Source of the DNA: Flavobacterium sp. UBA7665
Lineage (GTDB): Bacteria > Bacteroidota > Bacteroidia > Flavobacteriales > Flavobacteriaceae
Assembly (NCBI GenBank): GCA_002483285.1
Contig: DLHP01000029.1
Coordinates: 62,001 to 126,000, forward strand
Direction of reading: 5' to 3'
DNA length: 64,000 bases
The number at the start of each line of letters is the position of its first letter. The first letter of the stretch is position 1. The notes under the pieces are model-generated. The model saw nothing but the letters and a program-made list of their open reading frames with translations. It did no database searches and was not told the DNA's origin. Made by a program: the position numbers and the translations under genes. Below, one piece after another: positions 17,175 through 25,119 of the stretch.

Positions 17175-19442
17175 TTATTGCTTGACCATCTTCAAAGTAA
17201 CCGATTTGGATTTGCCCGAAATTCGCACGAGGTATATTCCGTTGGGCAATGACCCGGTGTCGGCTATCATTTCGCGGCCTTTACCATATTGCGTGAGTAC
17301 TTCCTGTCCTAAATTATTGTAAAACGTAACGGATTGGATATCGCTGTCGGCCGAAAAACGTACTTCTTGCTGAAACGGATTTGGCCAAGCGCGACCTGTA
17401 AAATCGGTTGTAAAGTCGGCTGTGCCCAAGTTTTGATTGTTGCCATTAAACGTCGGTGATTGGTTTACAAAGCCGCCGGTGCCATTGGGGACACGCGCGT
17501 ACGCCACATCAGCGGTCTGCGCGTCAAAGCTCACCGATTCAATGATGTCGCCATTGGGATACGACAGGATTACATTTTCTCCGCTGGCCGACAGTTTAAA
17601 GTCGGCATGCAGGCCTTCTTCGGTCAAATCCTCATCGGCCCAAACCACCAAATAACTGTTGGGTTCAATGGTAAGCCCCGATGGGAAAGCCCACTTTTGC
17701 ATGTTGGCCGCGTTGTCGGTCAGGTAAAGGTTGTCGAGGCTGATCGTGTTCGACGTATTGTTATAAAGTTCTATCCAATCCTCAAATTGTCCCGCCGGAT
17801 CGGTAACCGTACTGGTGTTCTGCGCCATAATTTCGTTGATGGCCAGATCGCCCGCGGTAAGCATCGGGTAACTGGCGTTCATGGTATGAAATTCGTATTC
17901 AGCTCTTTCGGGTGAAAAAGTACCAATGGTACCGTTCTCGGCATAAATGTAATATTGCATATAGGCATTGCTGATGGTCACCTCGGCGCCGTAAACATTA
18001 TCCGCAGCTGCGCCATCATTGTGGTTGCCGTCGTCAAACATAGGTACTTTGGTAAAGATTGCCTTGAGGTTGTTCCTAAACCCCAGGTAAACCGCATTGC
18101 TGTTGGTGTTGGTGACGGTTGCAGTCATCGTCAGCGCACTTCCTACTACCGGATTAGCAACCGATGGTGTAATGTTGGCTATCACGGGTTTAGCCGCCGT
18201 GAAATCGGGCAGCGCCGACAGGAAATTCGTGCGCCCATTGATGATGTTGGTGATTCCCGGCGCGACGAGCCCATTGTTGGTAGTCACATCGCTGTTCAGG
18301 TTGGCCTGATAGGCCGAGAAACTGTTGAGTTTATTGGGGTCGGCATTGACCGAAGCCGTAATCAGTGTGCGCAATTCCTGCACTTTGGGCAAATACGCAG
18401 CCCCGACAAAATTCTCCTGCAGTAGGGTATTGTAATGCGCCAGGTACATCTTTTTGTATTTGGGAACGGCGAGCAATTTAGACAGTAACGGGAACGTCGC
18501 ATCGCCCATATGCTGCAAATGGTTCATTTGTTTCTTCGCCGTGGTGTTTGGCAGTACAAAAGTCCCGAGGTCGGCAAACACACCCAATGACATATTCAAA
18601 TCCCAAACCACGGGATTGAAACGCCCGTTATCGTCCTTATACAAATAGTAATTCTGGTTGAATACGCCAATGTAACTGTCCAGGTTCACCATGATGTTAT
18701 CAAAGGCGAGCATCCATAAAACCTTATCCACGTCAAGCTGCGATTCGATATTGACCGTATTGTTGTTGAGCGTATTGACCAGGTCAATCAAATCGTCCCA
18801 GCCCGTTTCAGACTTCATCCGATAAGCCAGGTTGTACGACTCTTGGTTGGGTCCCCAATAAATCAAAGCCGGCAAATCCTGCAAACTCTGGTTTCCGGCG
18901 CCACCAACAGGCGAGCAGTCAAAAAAGGCGTTCGTGTCGGAGTAAAAGTGCTTCTTGACGAATTTCTTCGAGACCGACTCTACATTCACATACAACCCAA
19001 TCAGGTTGTTGTTCACATATACATTGGCGTAATTGCACTGCGGCGCCGCCATATAATTGCGCAGGATCGAGTAGGAGAGCGGCTCGCGGATAAACGACGG
19101 ATCAAACACCACATTACTGAGCTTGATATCAGTATAACCTTGGTAATCCTGGTTCTGGTAGGCGTCGAGCTCAATATGGAACGGGTTTTTAACCAAAAAA
19201 GGAGAGAACGAACTGTTGCCTTTGTATTTCACGCCTACGTTGTTGAAGACCGTGCCATTGACGGTCACCGATTCGGCCGGAATGTAATTTTGTGTAGTCT
19301 GTTGCTCGGTATTGAGCAGAATTTCCCAGTCGGGCTGGGCGAAGTTGATTCTAATTTCCTGGATTGTAGTTTCATCGTAGAACGATTGCGCCTGGATTCC
19401 TACAGTGATAAACAGGCAGAGCGCGAGTAATTTTTTTTTCAT
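17175..19442 (-). CDS. Secreted CotH-kinase family protein with lamin-tail and T9SS sorting domains
   Basis: A 755-residue protein with a signal peptide (MKKKLLALCLFITVGIQAQ). Residues about 20-400 form a CotH-type atypical kinase domain (FNNVGVKYKGNSSF, LIGLYVNVESV, and PVVWDLNMSLG with the presumed metal-binding Asp). A lamin-tail domain follows (about 545-650, INEIMAQNTSTV through WIELYNNTSN). The C-terminal 75 residues are a type IX sorting domain (AWPNPFQQEV through GKSKSVTLKMVKQ). It is likely carried to the cell surface or medium. CotH homologues phosphorylate proteins in spores. The target here is unknown. Confidence 0.88.
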   Translation of the reverse strand: MKKKLLALCLFITVGIQAQSFYDETTIQEIRINFAQPDWEILLNTEQQTTQNYIPAESVTVNGTVFNNVGVKYKGNSSFSPFLVKNPFHIELDAYQNQDYQGYTDIKLSNVVFDPSFIREPLSYSILRNYMAAPQCNYANVYVNNNLIGLYVNVESVSKKFVKKHFYSDTNAFFDCSPVGGAGNQSLQDLPALIYWGPNQESYNLAYRMKSETGWDDLIDLVNTLNNNTVNIESQLDVDKVLWMLAFDNIMVNLDSYIGVFNQNYYLYKDDNGRFNPVVWDLNMSLGVFADLGTFVLPNTTAKKQMNHLQHMGDATFPLLSKLLAVPKYKKMYLAHYNTLLQENFVGAAYLPKVQELRTLITASVNADPNKLNSFSAYQANLNSDVTTNNGLVAPGITNIINGRTNFLSALPDFTAAKPVIANITPSVANPVVGSALTMTATVTNTNSNAVYLGFRNNLKAIFTKVPMFDDGNHNDGAAADNVYGAEVTISNAYMQYYIYAENGTIGTFSPERAEYEFHTMNASYPMLTAGDLAINEIMAQNTSTVTDPAGQFEDWIELYNNTSNTISLDNLYLTDNAANMQKWAFPSGLTIEPNSYLVVWADEDLTEEGLHADFKLSASGENVILSYPNGDIIESVSFDAQTADVAYARVPNGTGGFVNQSPTFNGNNQNLGTADFTTDFTGRAWPNPFQQEVRFSADSDIQSVTFYNNLGQEVLTQYGKGREMIADTGSLPNGIYLVRISGKSKSVTLKMVKQ

Positions 19443-19685
19443 AGCTGGTTTTGGTTGGTTAATCCTGTAGTGGATTTAAACGTAGATAGCGTTTTGAAAA
19501 AAGGGTTGCGTAGTTTGGGCGTTGCCGCAATGAAGTGATTGTTTTTTATTGATGTTTTTGGTGCGGCCGGGCCATTGGCTTTATCTTTTTCTCGTTCCTC
19601 GAAAAAGGATACCGCCGCTGTCCCTAACGCGAATGCCGGGAGGAAGTGCTTTGTAAGTGAGATTTGTGTTCAAAGGAGGAGTTGT
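19443..19685. other. Non-coding upstream region of the CotH gene
   Basis: No ORF is supported. It contains a diverged palindromic element at 19570-19625 and then runs into the tandem repeat array. With the array and tRNA the gene-poor stretch spans 19443-20454. Confidence 0.5.
19570..19625 (+). repeat. Interspersed palindromic element, copy 2 (diverged)
   Basis: GGCCATTGGCTTTATCTTTT ... AAAAAGGATACCGCCGCTGTCC aligns with the element at 40057. The central loop (TCTCGTTCCTCG) is different. Confidence 0.7.
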
Positions 19686-20160
19686 GGCAGGATTACTTTT
19701 TAAGTGATTATTGGAGGGAACCCTTGTACAAAACCAAAACGCTGTGCATTTTTTATTTCTTATCGCTTACGAAAATGAATTGGTAGTGGGAATTTTTAGT
19801 AATGGCAGGATTACTTTTCAAGTGACCCTTTGGGGGAACCGTTGCACAAAAACAAAACGCTGCGCTTTTTTTATTTTTCAGCGTTTATGAAGTGAATTGG
19901 TTAGCAGGAAATTTATAGTAATGGCAGGATTACTTTTCAAGTGATCCTTTTGGGGGAACCCTTGCACAAAACCAAAACGCTGCGCATTTTGTGTTTTTTT
20001 ATTTTTCCGCATCGCTTACGAAAATGAATTGGTAGAGGGAAGTTTTATTAATGGCAGGATTACTTTTCAAGTGATCCTCGGAGGGAACCCTTGCACAAAA
20101 CCAAAACGCTGCGCGTTTTGTGGTTTTTTTATTTTTCAGCGCTTACGAAAATGAATTTTC
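19686..20160 (+). repeat. Tandem array of four units of about 118-130 bp
   Basis: Units start with GGCAGGATTACTTTT at 19686, 19804, 19923 and 20053. Each unit also contains GGGGGAACC or GGAGGGAACCC, then TTG(C/T)ACAAAA and CAAAACGCTG(C/T)GC followed by a T-rich run, and most end with ACGAAAATGAATT. In the last unit CAAAACGC-TGC-GCGTTTTG is a perfect hairpin. Mismatches are spread over the units, so the array is not a very recent expansion. No ORF runs through it. It ends about 50 bp from tRNA-Tyr. Confidence 0.88.
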
Positions 20161-20175
20161 GACGCGCTTCTAAAT

Positions 20176-20207
20176 AAAAAAACCGAAATGCTATGCATTT
20201 CGGTTTT
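20176..20207 (-). terminator. Intrinsic terminator of tRNA-Tyr
   Basis: Minus strand AAAACCGAAATGC-ATA-GCATTTCGGTTTTTTT, directly after the tRNA 3' end. Confidence 0.85.
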
Positions 20208-20208
20208 G

Positions 20209-20289
20209 TGGGGAGAGCAGGATTCGAACCTGCGAAGTTCTCACAGCAGATTTACAGTCTGCCCTCGTTGGCCGCTTGAGTATCTCCCC
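20209..20289 (-). tRNA. tRNA-Tyr (GTA)
   Basis: Read on the minus strand, the acceptor arm is GGGGAGA paired with TCTCCCC plus discriminator A. The anticodon loop CTGTAAA gives anticodon GTA, the T arm contains GGTTCGAATCC, and a long variable arm is present, as expected for tRNA-Tyr. The CCA end is not encoded. Confidence 0.95.
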
Positions 20290-20404
20290 GTGGGCACCGA
20301 CGTTTGTCGGAAACGGTTGCAAATATAGGAACACTTTTGGTGTTTGCAAATTAAAATACCAGATAATTACAATCGATTTTTTAAGCCTTTGGAACTGAAA
20401 GACA

Positions 20405-20431
20405 TAAAAAAATCTCCGTAAAGGAGATTCT
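20405..20431 (-). terminator. Intrinsic terminator of the TlpA lipoprotein gene
   Basis: Minus strand GAATCTCC-TTTAC-GGAGATT with a T-run, about 25 bp after the stop codon. Confidence 0.85.
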
Positions 20432-20454
20432 TTTATAAGGTGTGCCTTTGTGGT

Positions 20455-21594
20455 TTATTTGGCCAACAACTCGGCTACTTTTGCTTTTAAGGCTGGTCCG
20501 GTTAGGTCGCGTGCCACGATTTTTCCGCTCGCATCGAGGACGAAAGTAGCGGGAATCGATTTGATGTTGTAAGTGATCGCGATAGGTTCGTCCCAAAACT
20601 TAAGGTTTGAAATTTGGTTCCAGCTCAATTTGTCTTTGGCGATTGCTTCTTTCCATTTTCCCGCTTCCTTGTCTAAAGAAACGCTGATGATGTTGAGTCC
20701 TTTAGGGTGCATTTCGTCATACAAAGCCACCAATTCAGGATTGGCTGCGCGGCAAGGGTTGCACCATGATGCCCAAAAATCAACGATGGTTACCTTTCCC
20801 ATAGATTCTTTTAACGAAATCATTTTACCTGCTGGGTTTGGTGCCGAAAAATCCGGAGCTACGCTGCCCACACCGATAGAAGCCATCGGTTTAGACAATT
20901 GGTCTAATTTGGTCTTGATTGATTTTCCGTGTTTGGTATCCTTAACCGATTTGTCCAAACCATCGTAATATTTCTTGATTTTGTCTGTATCGGGCACCAT
21001 CTGGTTGAACATGCCTTCAATGATCAAAGCAGAGATGAATGCTTTTGGATGCGAGCTCACATAATCGTCAGACTGTTTAGCGAAATCGTCCTGGAATTTG
21101 CTGAATTCCTTACGCAGGCTGTTCATCACTACCGTATCGTTTTTCTCGCGGGCCTCGTTCATTTTCTGCATATTGGCTTCCTGAAATTTCATCATTTTCT
21201 TCTGGATGGCCATTCCTTTTTCTTTGTAAGCAGTCAACTCGTCGTTGTTGTAAGTACCGCCAACTTTGGTGATGCTTACGCTGTCTTTGTTGATTTCCAT
21301 TTCAATATCGCCATTCTCAAGGATGAAAGGCACTTTTCCTTGTACAGACTCTACTTGCACCAAATGCATTTCTGGTTCTTTAGACGATCCTTTGAATACA
21401 AATTTTCCCTTCTCAATTTTTACAGTGTCTACGGGTTTAAGCTGGCCAGTGGCTTCGTCCTGTACTTCCAAAGTAACCGATTTTCCATCGAGTCCTTTAA
21501 TGGTTCCGGTAACGATGTACTCATTTTCGCCTGCCTTGTTGCACGAAACTAAAACAGATACGGCTGCTAGTAGTAATAAAAAGTTCTTACGCAT
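20455..21594 (-). CDS. TlpA-like thioredoxin-fold lipoprotein
   Basis: A 379-residue protein with a lipoprotein signal (LLAAVSVLVSC, Cys18). The N-terminal beta domain (about 20-115, YIVTGTIKGLDGKSVTLEV) is of the DUF4369 type. A helical spacer follows, then a C-terminal TlpA/AhpC-type thioredoxin fold with the redox motif WCNPC (Cys278 and Cys281) and the cis-Pro region SIPATFVLD. It is likely a periplasm-facing thiol-disulfide reductase. The start at 21594 was chosen because the lipobox follows directly. The longer frame to 21801 crosses the terminator of the upstream gene. Confidence 0.88.
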   Translation of the reverse strand: MRKNFLLLLAAVSVLVSCNKAGENEYIVTGTIKGLDGKSVTLEVQDEATGQLKPVDTVKIEKGKFVFKGSSKEPEMHLVQVESVQGKVPFILENGDIEMEINKDSVSITKVGGTYNNDELTAYKEKGMAIQKKMMKFQEANMQKMNEAREKNDTVVMNSLRKEFSKFQDDFAKQSDDYVSSHPKAFISALIIEGMFNQMVPDTDKIKKYYDGLDKSVKDTKHGKSIKTKLDQLSKPMASIGVGSVAPDFSAPNPAGKMISLKESMGKVTIVDFWASWCNPCRAANPELVALYDEMHPKGLNIISVSLDKEAGKWKEAIAKDKLSWNQISNLKFWDEPIAITYNIKSIPATFVLDASGKIVARDLTGPALKAKVAELLAK

Positions 21595-21669
21595 GATGTT
21601 GATTTTGTTGTTGGGTTGTGAATCCTGAGATTCCTTATTAATTGAATTTGCTGTTTTGAATTTGTGGCG

Positions 21670-21677
21670 CAAAATTA
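21670..21677 (-). promoter_or_regulatory. Bacteroidota -7 box for the TlpA lipoprotein
   Basis: TAATTTTG on the minus strand, 76 bp upstream of the ATG and just after the previous gene's terminator. Confidence 0.5.
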
Positions 21678-21685
21678 TCCAAAAA

Positions 21686-21716
21686 AATAAGCCCGACGCA
21701 ATTTGTGGGCTTAAAT
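21686..21716 (-). terminator. Intrinsic terminator of the MBL-rhodanese gene
   Basis: Minus strand AAGCCC and GGGCTT arms (inner part CACAAATTGCGT also partly pairs) followed by ATTTTTTT, 24 bp after the stop. Confidence 0.75.
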
Positions 21717-21739
21717 TTTTCTTATAGTTTGTTTTAATG

Positions 21740-23152
21740 CTAATTCTGGGTCGACGGACAAACGAATTGGGTAACGCTAACCGCAGTATTTTTAATCCCA
21801 TTGAAGCCTTTTTCGATATTAATTAAATTGTGGATTCCCCGTGATTTAAGTATAGAGCCCATGATGACAGAACGGTAACCGCCCAGGCAATGCAGGTAGA
21901 AGGTTTCATTTTTAGGAACTTCTGCAAAATGGGTATTGATGGTATCCAGCGGAATGTTGAGCGCGTTTTCTACATGCTCGGCCTTATACTCTCCGGGTTT
22001 TCGGGCGTCTACGACGACGCTTTTCTCAGAAAATTCGGATGCAAATTGTTCGGGCGTGATCGAGGCCATGCTGTCAGTTTCAAAACCGGCATTTTCCCAA
22101 GCCGCAATTCCACCTTCGAGATAGCCCAACACATGGTCAAATCCTACGCGCGACAATCGTGTGATGGTTTCCTGTTCGCGGCCTTCGGGTGTTACAAGCA
22201 GCAACGGCTGGTTGACATCCATAATCAGCGCACCAACCCAAGGCGCAAAATTCCCCTGGATTCCGATAAAGATACTGCCGGGAATGTGGCTTTTCACATA
22301 ATCGTTTTCGTGGCGTACATCGAGTACAATGGCTTCGGATTGGTTGGCCAAAGCTTTAAATGCTTCTGGATTCAAACCATTGAGTGATTTTTGAAGGATG
22401 TTGTCTAGGCTTTCATATCCCTGGATGTTCATCATCACATTCTGCGGAAAATAAGCAGGCGGTAATCCCAAGCCGTCGAGCAATTCCTTTGTGAATTCCT
22501 CCTTGGTCATATCGGCGCGCAACGCATAATTGGTCTTTTTCTGGTTACCCAAAGTGTCTGTGGTTTCCTTGCTCATGTTTTTGCCGCAGGCGCTTCCGGC
22601 TCCGTGGCTTGGGTAAACGATCAATTCATCGGCCAAAGGCATGATTTTGTTGCGAAGTGAGTCGAATAGATAACCCGCGAGTTTCTCCTGTGTGAGGTCG
22701 CCAACCAAGGCTTGTGCCAGGTCGGGTCGGCCAACATCACCTATAAATAAGGTGTCGCCGGTAATGATGCCTTGTTGGTTTCCATTCTCATCGATAAGCA
22801 AATAGCAGGTACTTTCTAAGGTGTGCCCCGGAGTATGTATGGCCTTTACCACACAATTTCCAACAGTAAACTCTTGGTTGTCGGTGGCTATGATCGTGTC
22901 GAATTCGGGCTGCGCCGTTGGGCCGTAAACAATTTTTGCGCCGGTTTTATGCGCCAGGTCAAGATGCCCCGAGACGAAATCGGCATGGAAATGCGTCTCA
23001 AAGATGTATTTGATTTTTGCCCCGTCGTTTAGTGCCTTATCAAGGTACGGTTGTACTTCGCGTAGTGGGTCAAAAATCGCCGCTTCGCCATTGCTTTCGA
23101 GGTAATAGGCCGCCTGGGCAATACATCCGGTGTAGATTTGTTCTATTTTCAT
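21740..23152 (-). CDS. MBL-fold hydrolase with two rhodanese domains (persulfide dioxygenase-like)
   Basis: About 470 residues. The N-terminal metallo-beta-lactamase domain has THFHADFVSGH (His54, His56, Asp58, His63), HTPGHT and GDTLFIGDVGRPD, as in ETHE1-type persulfide dioxygenases. Two rhodanese domains follow. The first (about 262-355) has no Cys in its active loop (LLVTPEGREQE). The second (about 365-460) has the catalytic Cys near residue 421 in LHCLGGYRS. It lies 33 bp downstream of a TauE-like exporter gene. Together these suggest sulfane-sulfur oxidation and export. Confidence 0.9.
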   Translation of the reverse strand: MKIEQIYTGCIAQAAYYLESNGEAAIFDPLREVQPYLDKALNDGAKIKYIFETHFHADFVSGHLDLAHKTGAKIVYGPTAQPEFDTIIATDNQEFTVGNCVVKAIHTPGHTLESTCYLLIDENGNQQGIITGDTLFIGDVGRPDLAQALVGDLTQEKLAGYLFDSLRNKIMPLADELIVYPSHGAGSACGKNMSKETTDTLGNQKKTNYALRADMTKEEFTKELLDGLGLPPAYFPQNVMMNIQGYESLDNILQKSLNGLNPEAFKALANQSEAIVLDVRHENDYVKSHIPGSIFIGIQGNFAPWVGALIMDVNQPLLLVTPEGREQETITRLSRVGFDHVLGYLEGGIAAWENAGFETDSMASITPEQFASEFSEKSVVVDARKPGEYKAEHVENALNIPLDTINTHFAEVPKNETFYLHCLGGYRSVIMGSILKSRGIHNLINIEKGFNGIKNTAVSVTQFVCPSTQN

Positions 23153-23185
23153 GGTAGTTGAGATTTCAATGCAAATTTAATAAAA

Positions 23186-23983
23186 TCAGCTGGTAAAGTA
23201 CAATTCCCTGGCGAATATGAAAATGGCCATTGCCAATACAAACCATCCGAAACCTTTCTTCAGCTGCTTTTCATCGACATATTGGCTTAAATAAATTCCG
23301 GTAAAAATGCCTATAACTGCAATCGAGGTGAATCGCAAGAGAAACGGCCAGTCGATAATGGTGGTGCCTAAATCGCCTGTGAAACCAATCAGTGAATTCA
23401 ATGTGATGATCAATAAAGAAGTGCCGATTGCCTTGCGCATCGGAAGTTTGGCCATAAACACCAAAGCCGGAATAATCAAAAAGCCACCGCCAGCACCAAC
23501 CAAACCGATGAACACACCCACAACCGTCAACTGCAGCAACATCGCCAGAAGGTTCATTTCTTTGTTTGCTGTAACCGTTGGTTCGGCCGGTTTTTTAATC
23601 ATTGAAAACGAGGCAAGCAACATGATGGCCGCGAAAAGCACCATCAGGAAAGTTTCGCGAGTGAGTGTAAATCGAGAGGATTGAATCAGCACATCTGGAA
23701 TGGCCGGGACAATGAATTTTCGGGTAAGGAAGACCGCGATAAAGGAAGGAATTGCGAAAAGCAAAGCCGTCTTGACCTCGACAACACCCTTTCTAAAGTT
23801 TTGCACCGTGCCGAACGCCGATGTTGTCCCGACTATAAACAAAGAATAAGCCGTTGCAGTTACCGGGTTAAGGTGCATAAGGTAAACCAAAACGGGAACG
23901 GTAAGGATTGATCCGCCTCCGCCGGTAAGGCCAAGCACCAAGCCAATCAGCAGTGCGCCCAAGTACCCGAAATACAATTCCAT
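23186..23983 (-). CDS. Sulfite exporter TauE/SafE family membrane protein
   Basis: A 265-residue polytopic membrane protein with about eight helices. Two family repeats are visible: LIGLVLGLTGGGGSILTVPVLV at the N-terminus and FIGLVGAGGGFLIIPALVFM in the second half. Members move sulfite or other sulfur anions out of the cell. The MBL-rhodanese gene follows after 33 bp, so a shared transcript is likely and the exported product may come from persulfide oxidation. Confidence 0.9.
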   Translation of the reverse strand: MELYFGYLGALLIGLVLGLTGGGGSILTVPVLVYLMHLNPVTATAYSLFIVGTTSAFGTVQNFRKGVVEVKTALLFAIPSFIAVFLTRKFIVPAIPDVLIQSSRFTLTRETFLMVLFAAIMLLASFSMIKKPAEPTVTANKEMNLLAMLLQLTVVGVFIGLVGAGGGFLIIPALVFMAKLPMRKAIGTSLLIITLNSLIGFTGDLGTTIIDWPFLLRFTSIAVIGIFTGIYLSQYVDEKQLKKGFGWFVLAMAIFIFARELYFTS

Positions 23984-24001
23984 GCTTGACTAATTTGAAC
24001 C

Positions 24002-24009
24002 CAAAGATA
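24002..24009 (-). promoter_or_regulatory. Bacteroidota -7 box for the TauE/MBL operon
   Basis: TATCTTTG on the minus strand, 19 bp before the TauE ATG. Confidence 0.55.
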
Positions 24010-24021
24010 CCTATTTAAAGT

Positions 24022-24051
24022 AAAAAAGGTCTAGCTTTCGCTAAACCTTTA
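24022..24051 (-). terminator. Intrinsic terminator of the small coiled-coil gene
   Basis: Minus strand AAAGGTTTAGC-GAAA-GCTAGACCTTTTTT. It sits just upstream of the TauE -7 box. Confidence 0.75.
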
Positions 24052-24071
24052 CATCAAATGATGTGGTAATC

Positions 24072-24308
24072 TTATTTGACAGGACTGTGTTCGCGAAGGC
24101 ACTCTTCTAAAGCATGTTGGCAGTGTTCGAGCTCATTAAGCGTGATGGTCATGTCTAAGGTGGTATTTTTTAATTTTTGTAAAAAGGCCGCATTGGTTGG
24201 GTCTTTCTGGAGCTTGAGACGGATTTGGTACAGTTCTTCCTCAATAATCCCGATAGTTTCCTTGGCCTTACTTACTTGCTGCTTGTACTTGTGACAAAGA
24301 TCTTCCAT
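24072..24308 (-). CDS. Hypothetical 78-residue coiled-coil protein
   Basis: I do not recognise a family. The protein is charged and almost entirely helical, with heptad-like hydrophobic spacing (IGIIEEELYQIRLKLQ, then LKNTTLDMTITLNELEHC) and three Cys. It has no signal peptide or membrane segment. A good terminator follows directly and its codon use looks like that of its neighbours, which supports a real gene. It is not in an obvious operon. Confidence 0.6.
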   Translation of the reverse strand: MEDLCHKYKQQVSKAKETIGIIEEELYQIRLKLQKDPTNAAFLQKLKNTTLDMTITLNELEHCQHALEECLREHSPVK

Positions 24309-24425
24309 GGCTTAAAATAGTTTTGGGTTGTAATATTATTCGGCTAAATTAAAGCATTGATTATTAACCTGCAATAGGGTTAACCCTGATATTTTAACGC
24401 TTTTGGTCGATTTTTAGTATGAAGC

Positions 24426-24453
24426 AAAAAAAAACGCCTCAAGATGAGACGTT
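24426..24453 (-). terminator. Intrinsic terminator of the DnaJ-KTSC gene
   Basis: Minus strand AAACGTCTCATCTTGAGGCGTTT followed by a T-run, about 25 bp after the stop. Confidence 0.8.
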
Positions 24454-24475
24454 TCGTTTCTATTGTTAGCCGACT

Positions 24476-24916
24476 TTAGTCGATGTTGCTTACTTTTCTG
24501 TACGGAAAGGCGCTAAAGATGTGTCGTTTAGCAAATCGACCAGGCGAATCGGCATTCACCATTTTGATGTATGTGGCCTTTGGTACCGAGATGTATTCGT
24601 ACACGCTTCCGTTAGAAAAATTCACGATCAGCCTGATATTTTCATAACGGTAATCGGTAATGGTAGCCGTAGCGATGGTTTCCTGGTACTCGGGTAGGCC
24701 TTGCTTGATGGTTTCTGCATTGATGCTCACCAGGAAATGGTAGGCTTCAATAATCTCGCGGCTTTTTTCCTCGGCGGCTTGCAAACCTTCTGGGTCACCC
24801 TGGAATTTATCGGGGTGGCTTTCCTTCATCGCATTGCGGTAGATGGTTTTCAATTCTTTCAGTTCTACCGTTTTTTCAACATTGAGCAGTTTGCGGTACT
24901 CGACAATTTTTTTCAT
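24476..24916 (-). CDS. DnaJ-KTSC domain protein
   Basis: A 146-residue protein. Residues 1-65 form a J domain with the HPD motif (ESHPDKF, about 33-39). The C-terminal part (about 85-140) fits the KTSC domain, with LIVNFSNGSVYEYISVPKA and a final FAKRHIFSAFPYRKV. The J domain should contact an Hsp70. The KTSC domain is of unknown function. No membrane signals are present, so it is cytoplasmic. Confidence 0.85.
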   Translation of the reverse strand: MKKIVEYRKLLNVEKTVELKELKTIYRNAMKESHPDKFQGDPEGLQAAEEKSREIIEAYHFLVSINAETIKQGLPEYQETIATATITDYRYENIRLIVNFSNGSVYEYISVPKATYIKMVNADSPGRFAKRHIFSAFPYRKVSNID

Positions 24917-24997
24917 AGTGGTTTGGGTTCCGGGATTAAATGCTTGTTTTACAGCGAAAAACGCTAAAACATTGCAACTTTTTCGTCAATTTTTTTG

Positions 24998-25005
24998 CAA
25001 AGGTA
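24998..25005 (-). promoter_or_regulatory. Bacteroidota -7 box for the DnaJ-KTSC gene
   Basis: TACCTTTG on the minus strand, 82 bp upstream of the ATG. Confidence 0.45.
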
Positions 25006-25093
25006 ATTTTTTTAAAAGGAGTTCCAAGAGATTTGCTTGCTACTTTAACAAATTGATATTCGGCGTTTAACACAGCACTACAGGTTTTTCGTC

Positions 25094-25101
25094 TATATTT
25101 G
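25094..25101 (+). promoter_or_regulatory. Bacteroidota -7 box for the endonuclease I gene
   Basis: TATATTTG, 19 bp before the ATG at 25120. Confidence 0.55.
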
Positions 25102-25119
25102 CTGTTCAAATCTTATAAA

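Noticed and set aside
19686..20160. Tandem repeats as a CRISPR array
   Set aside because: Units are over 115 bp, lack the regular short-repeat/unique-spacer pattern, and no cas gene is in the window.
19686..20289. Tandem units as degenerate copies of tRNA-Tyr
   Set aside because: They share GCAGGATT with the tRNA T arm, but no other arm can be aligned and the spacing to the hairpin is different.
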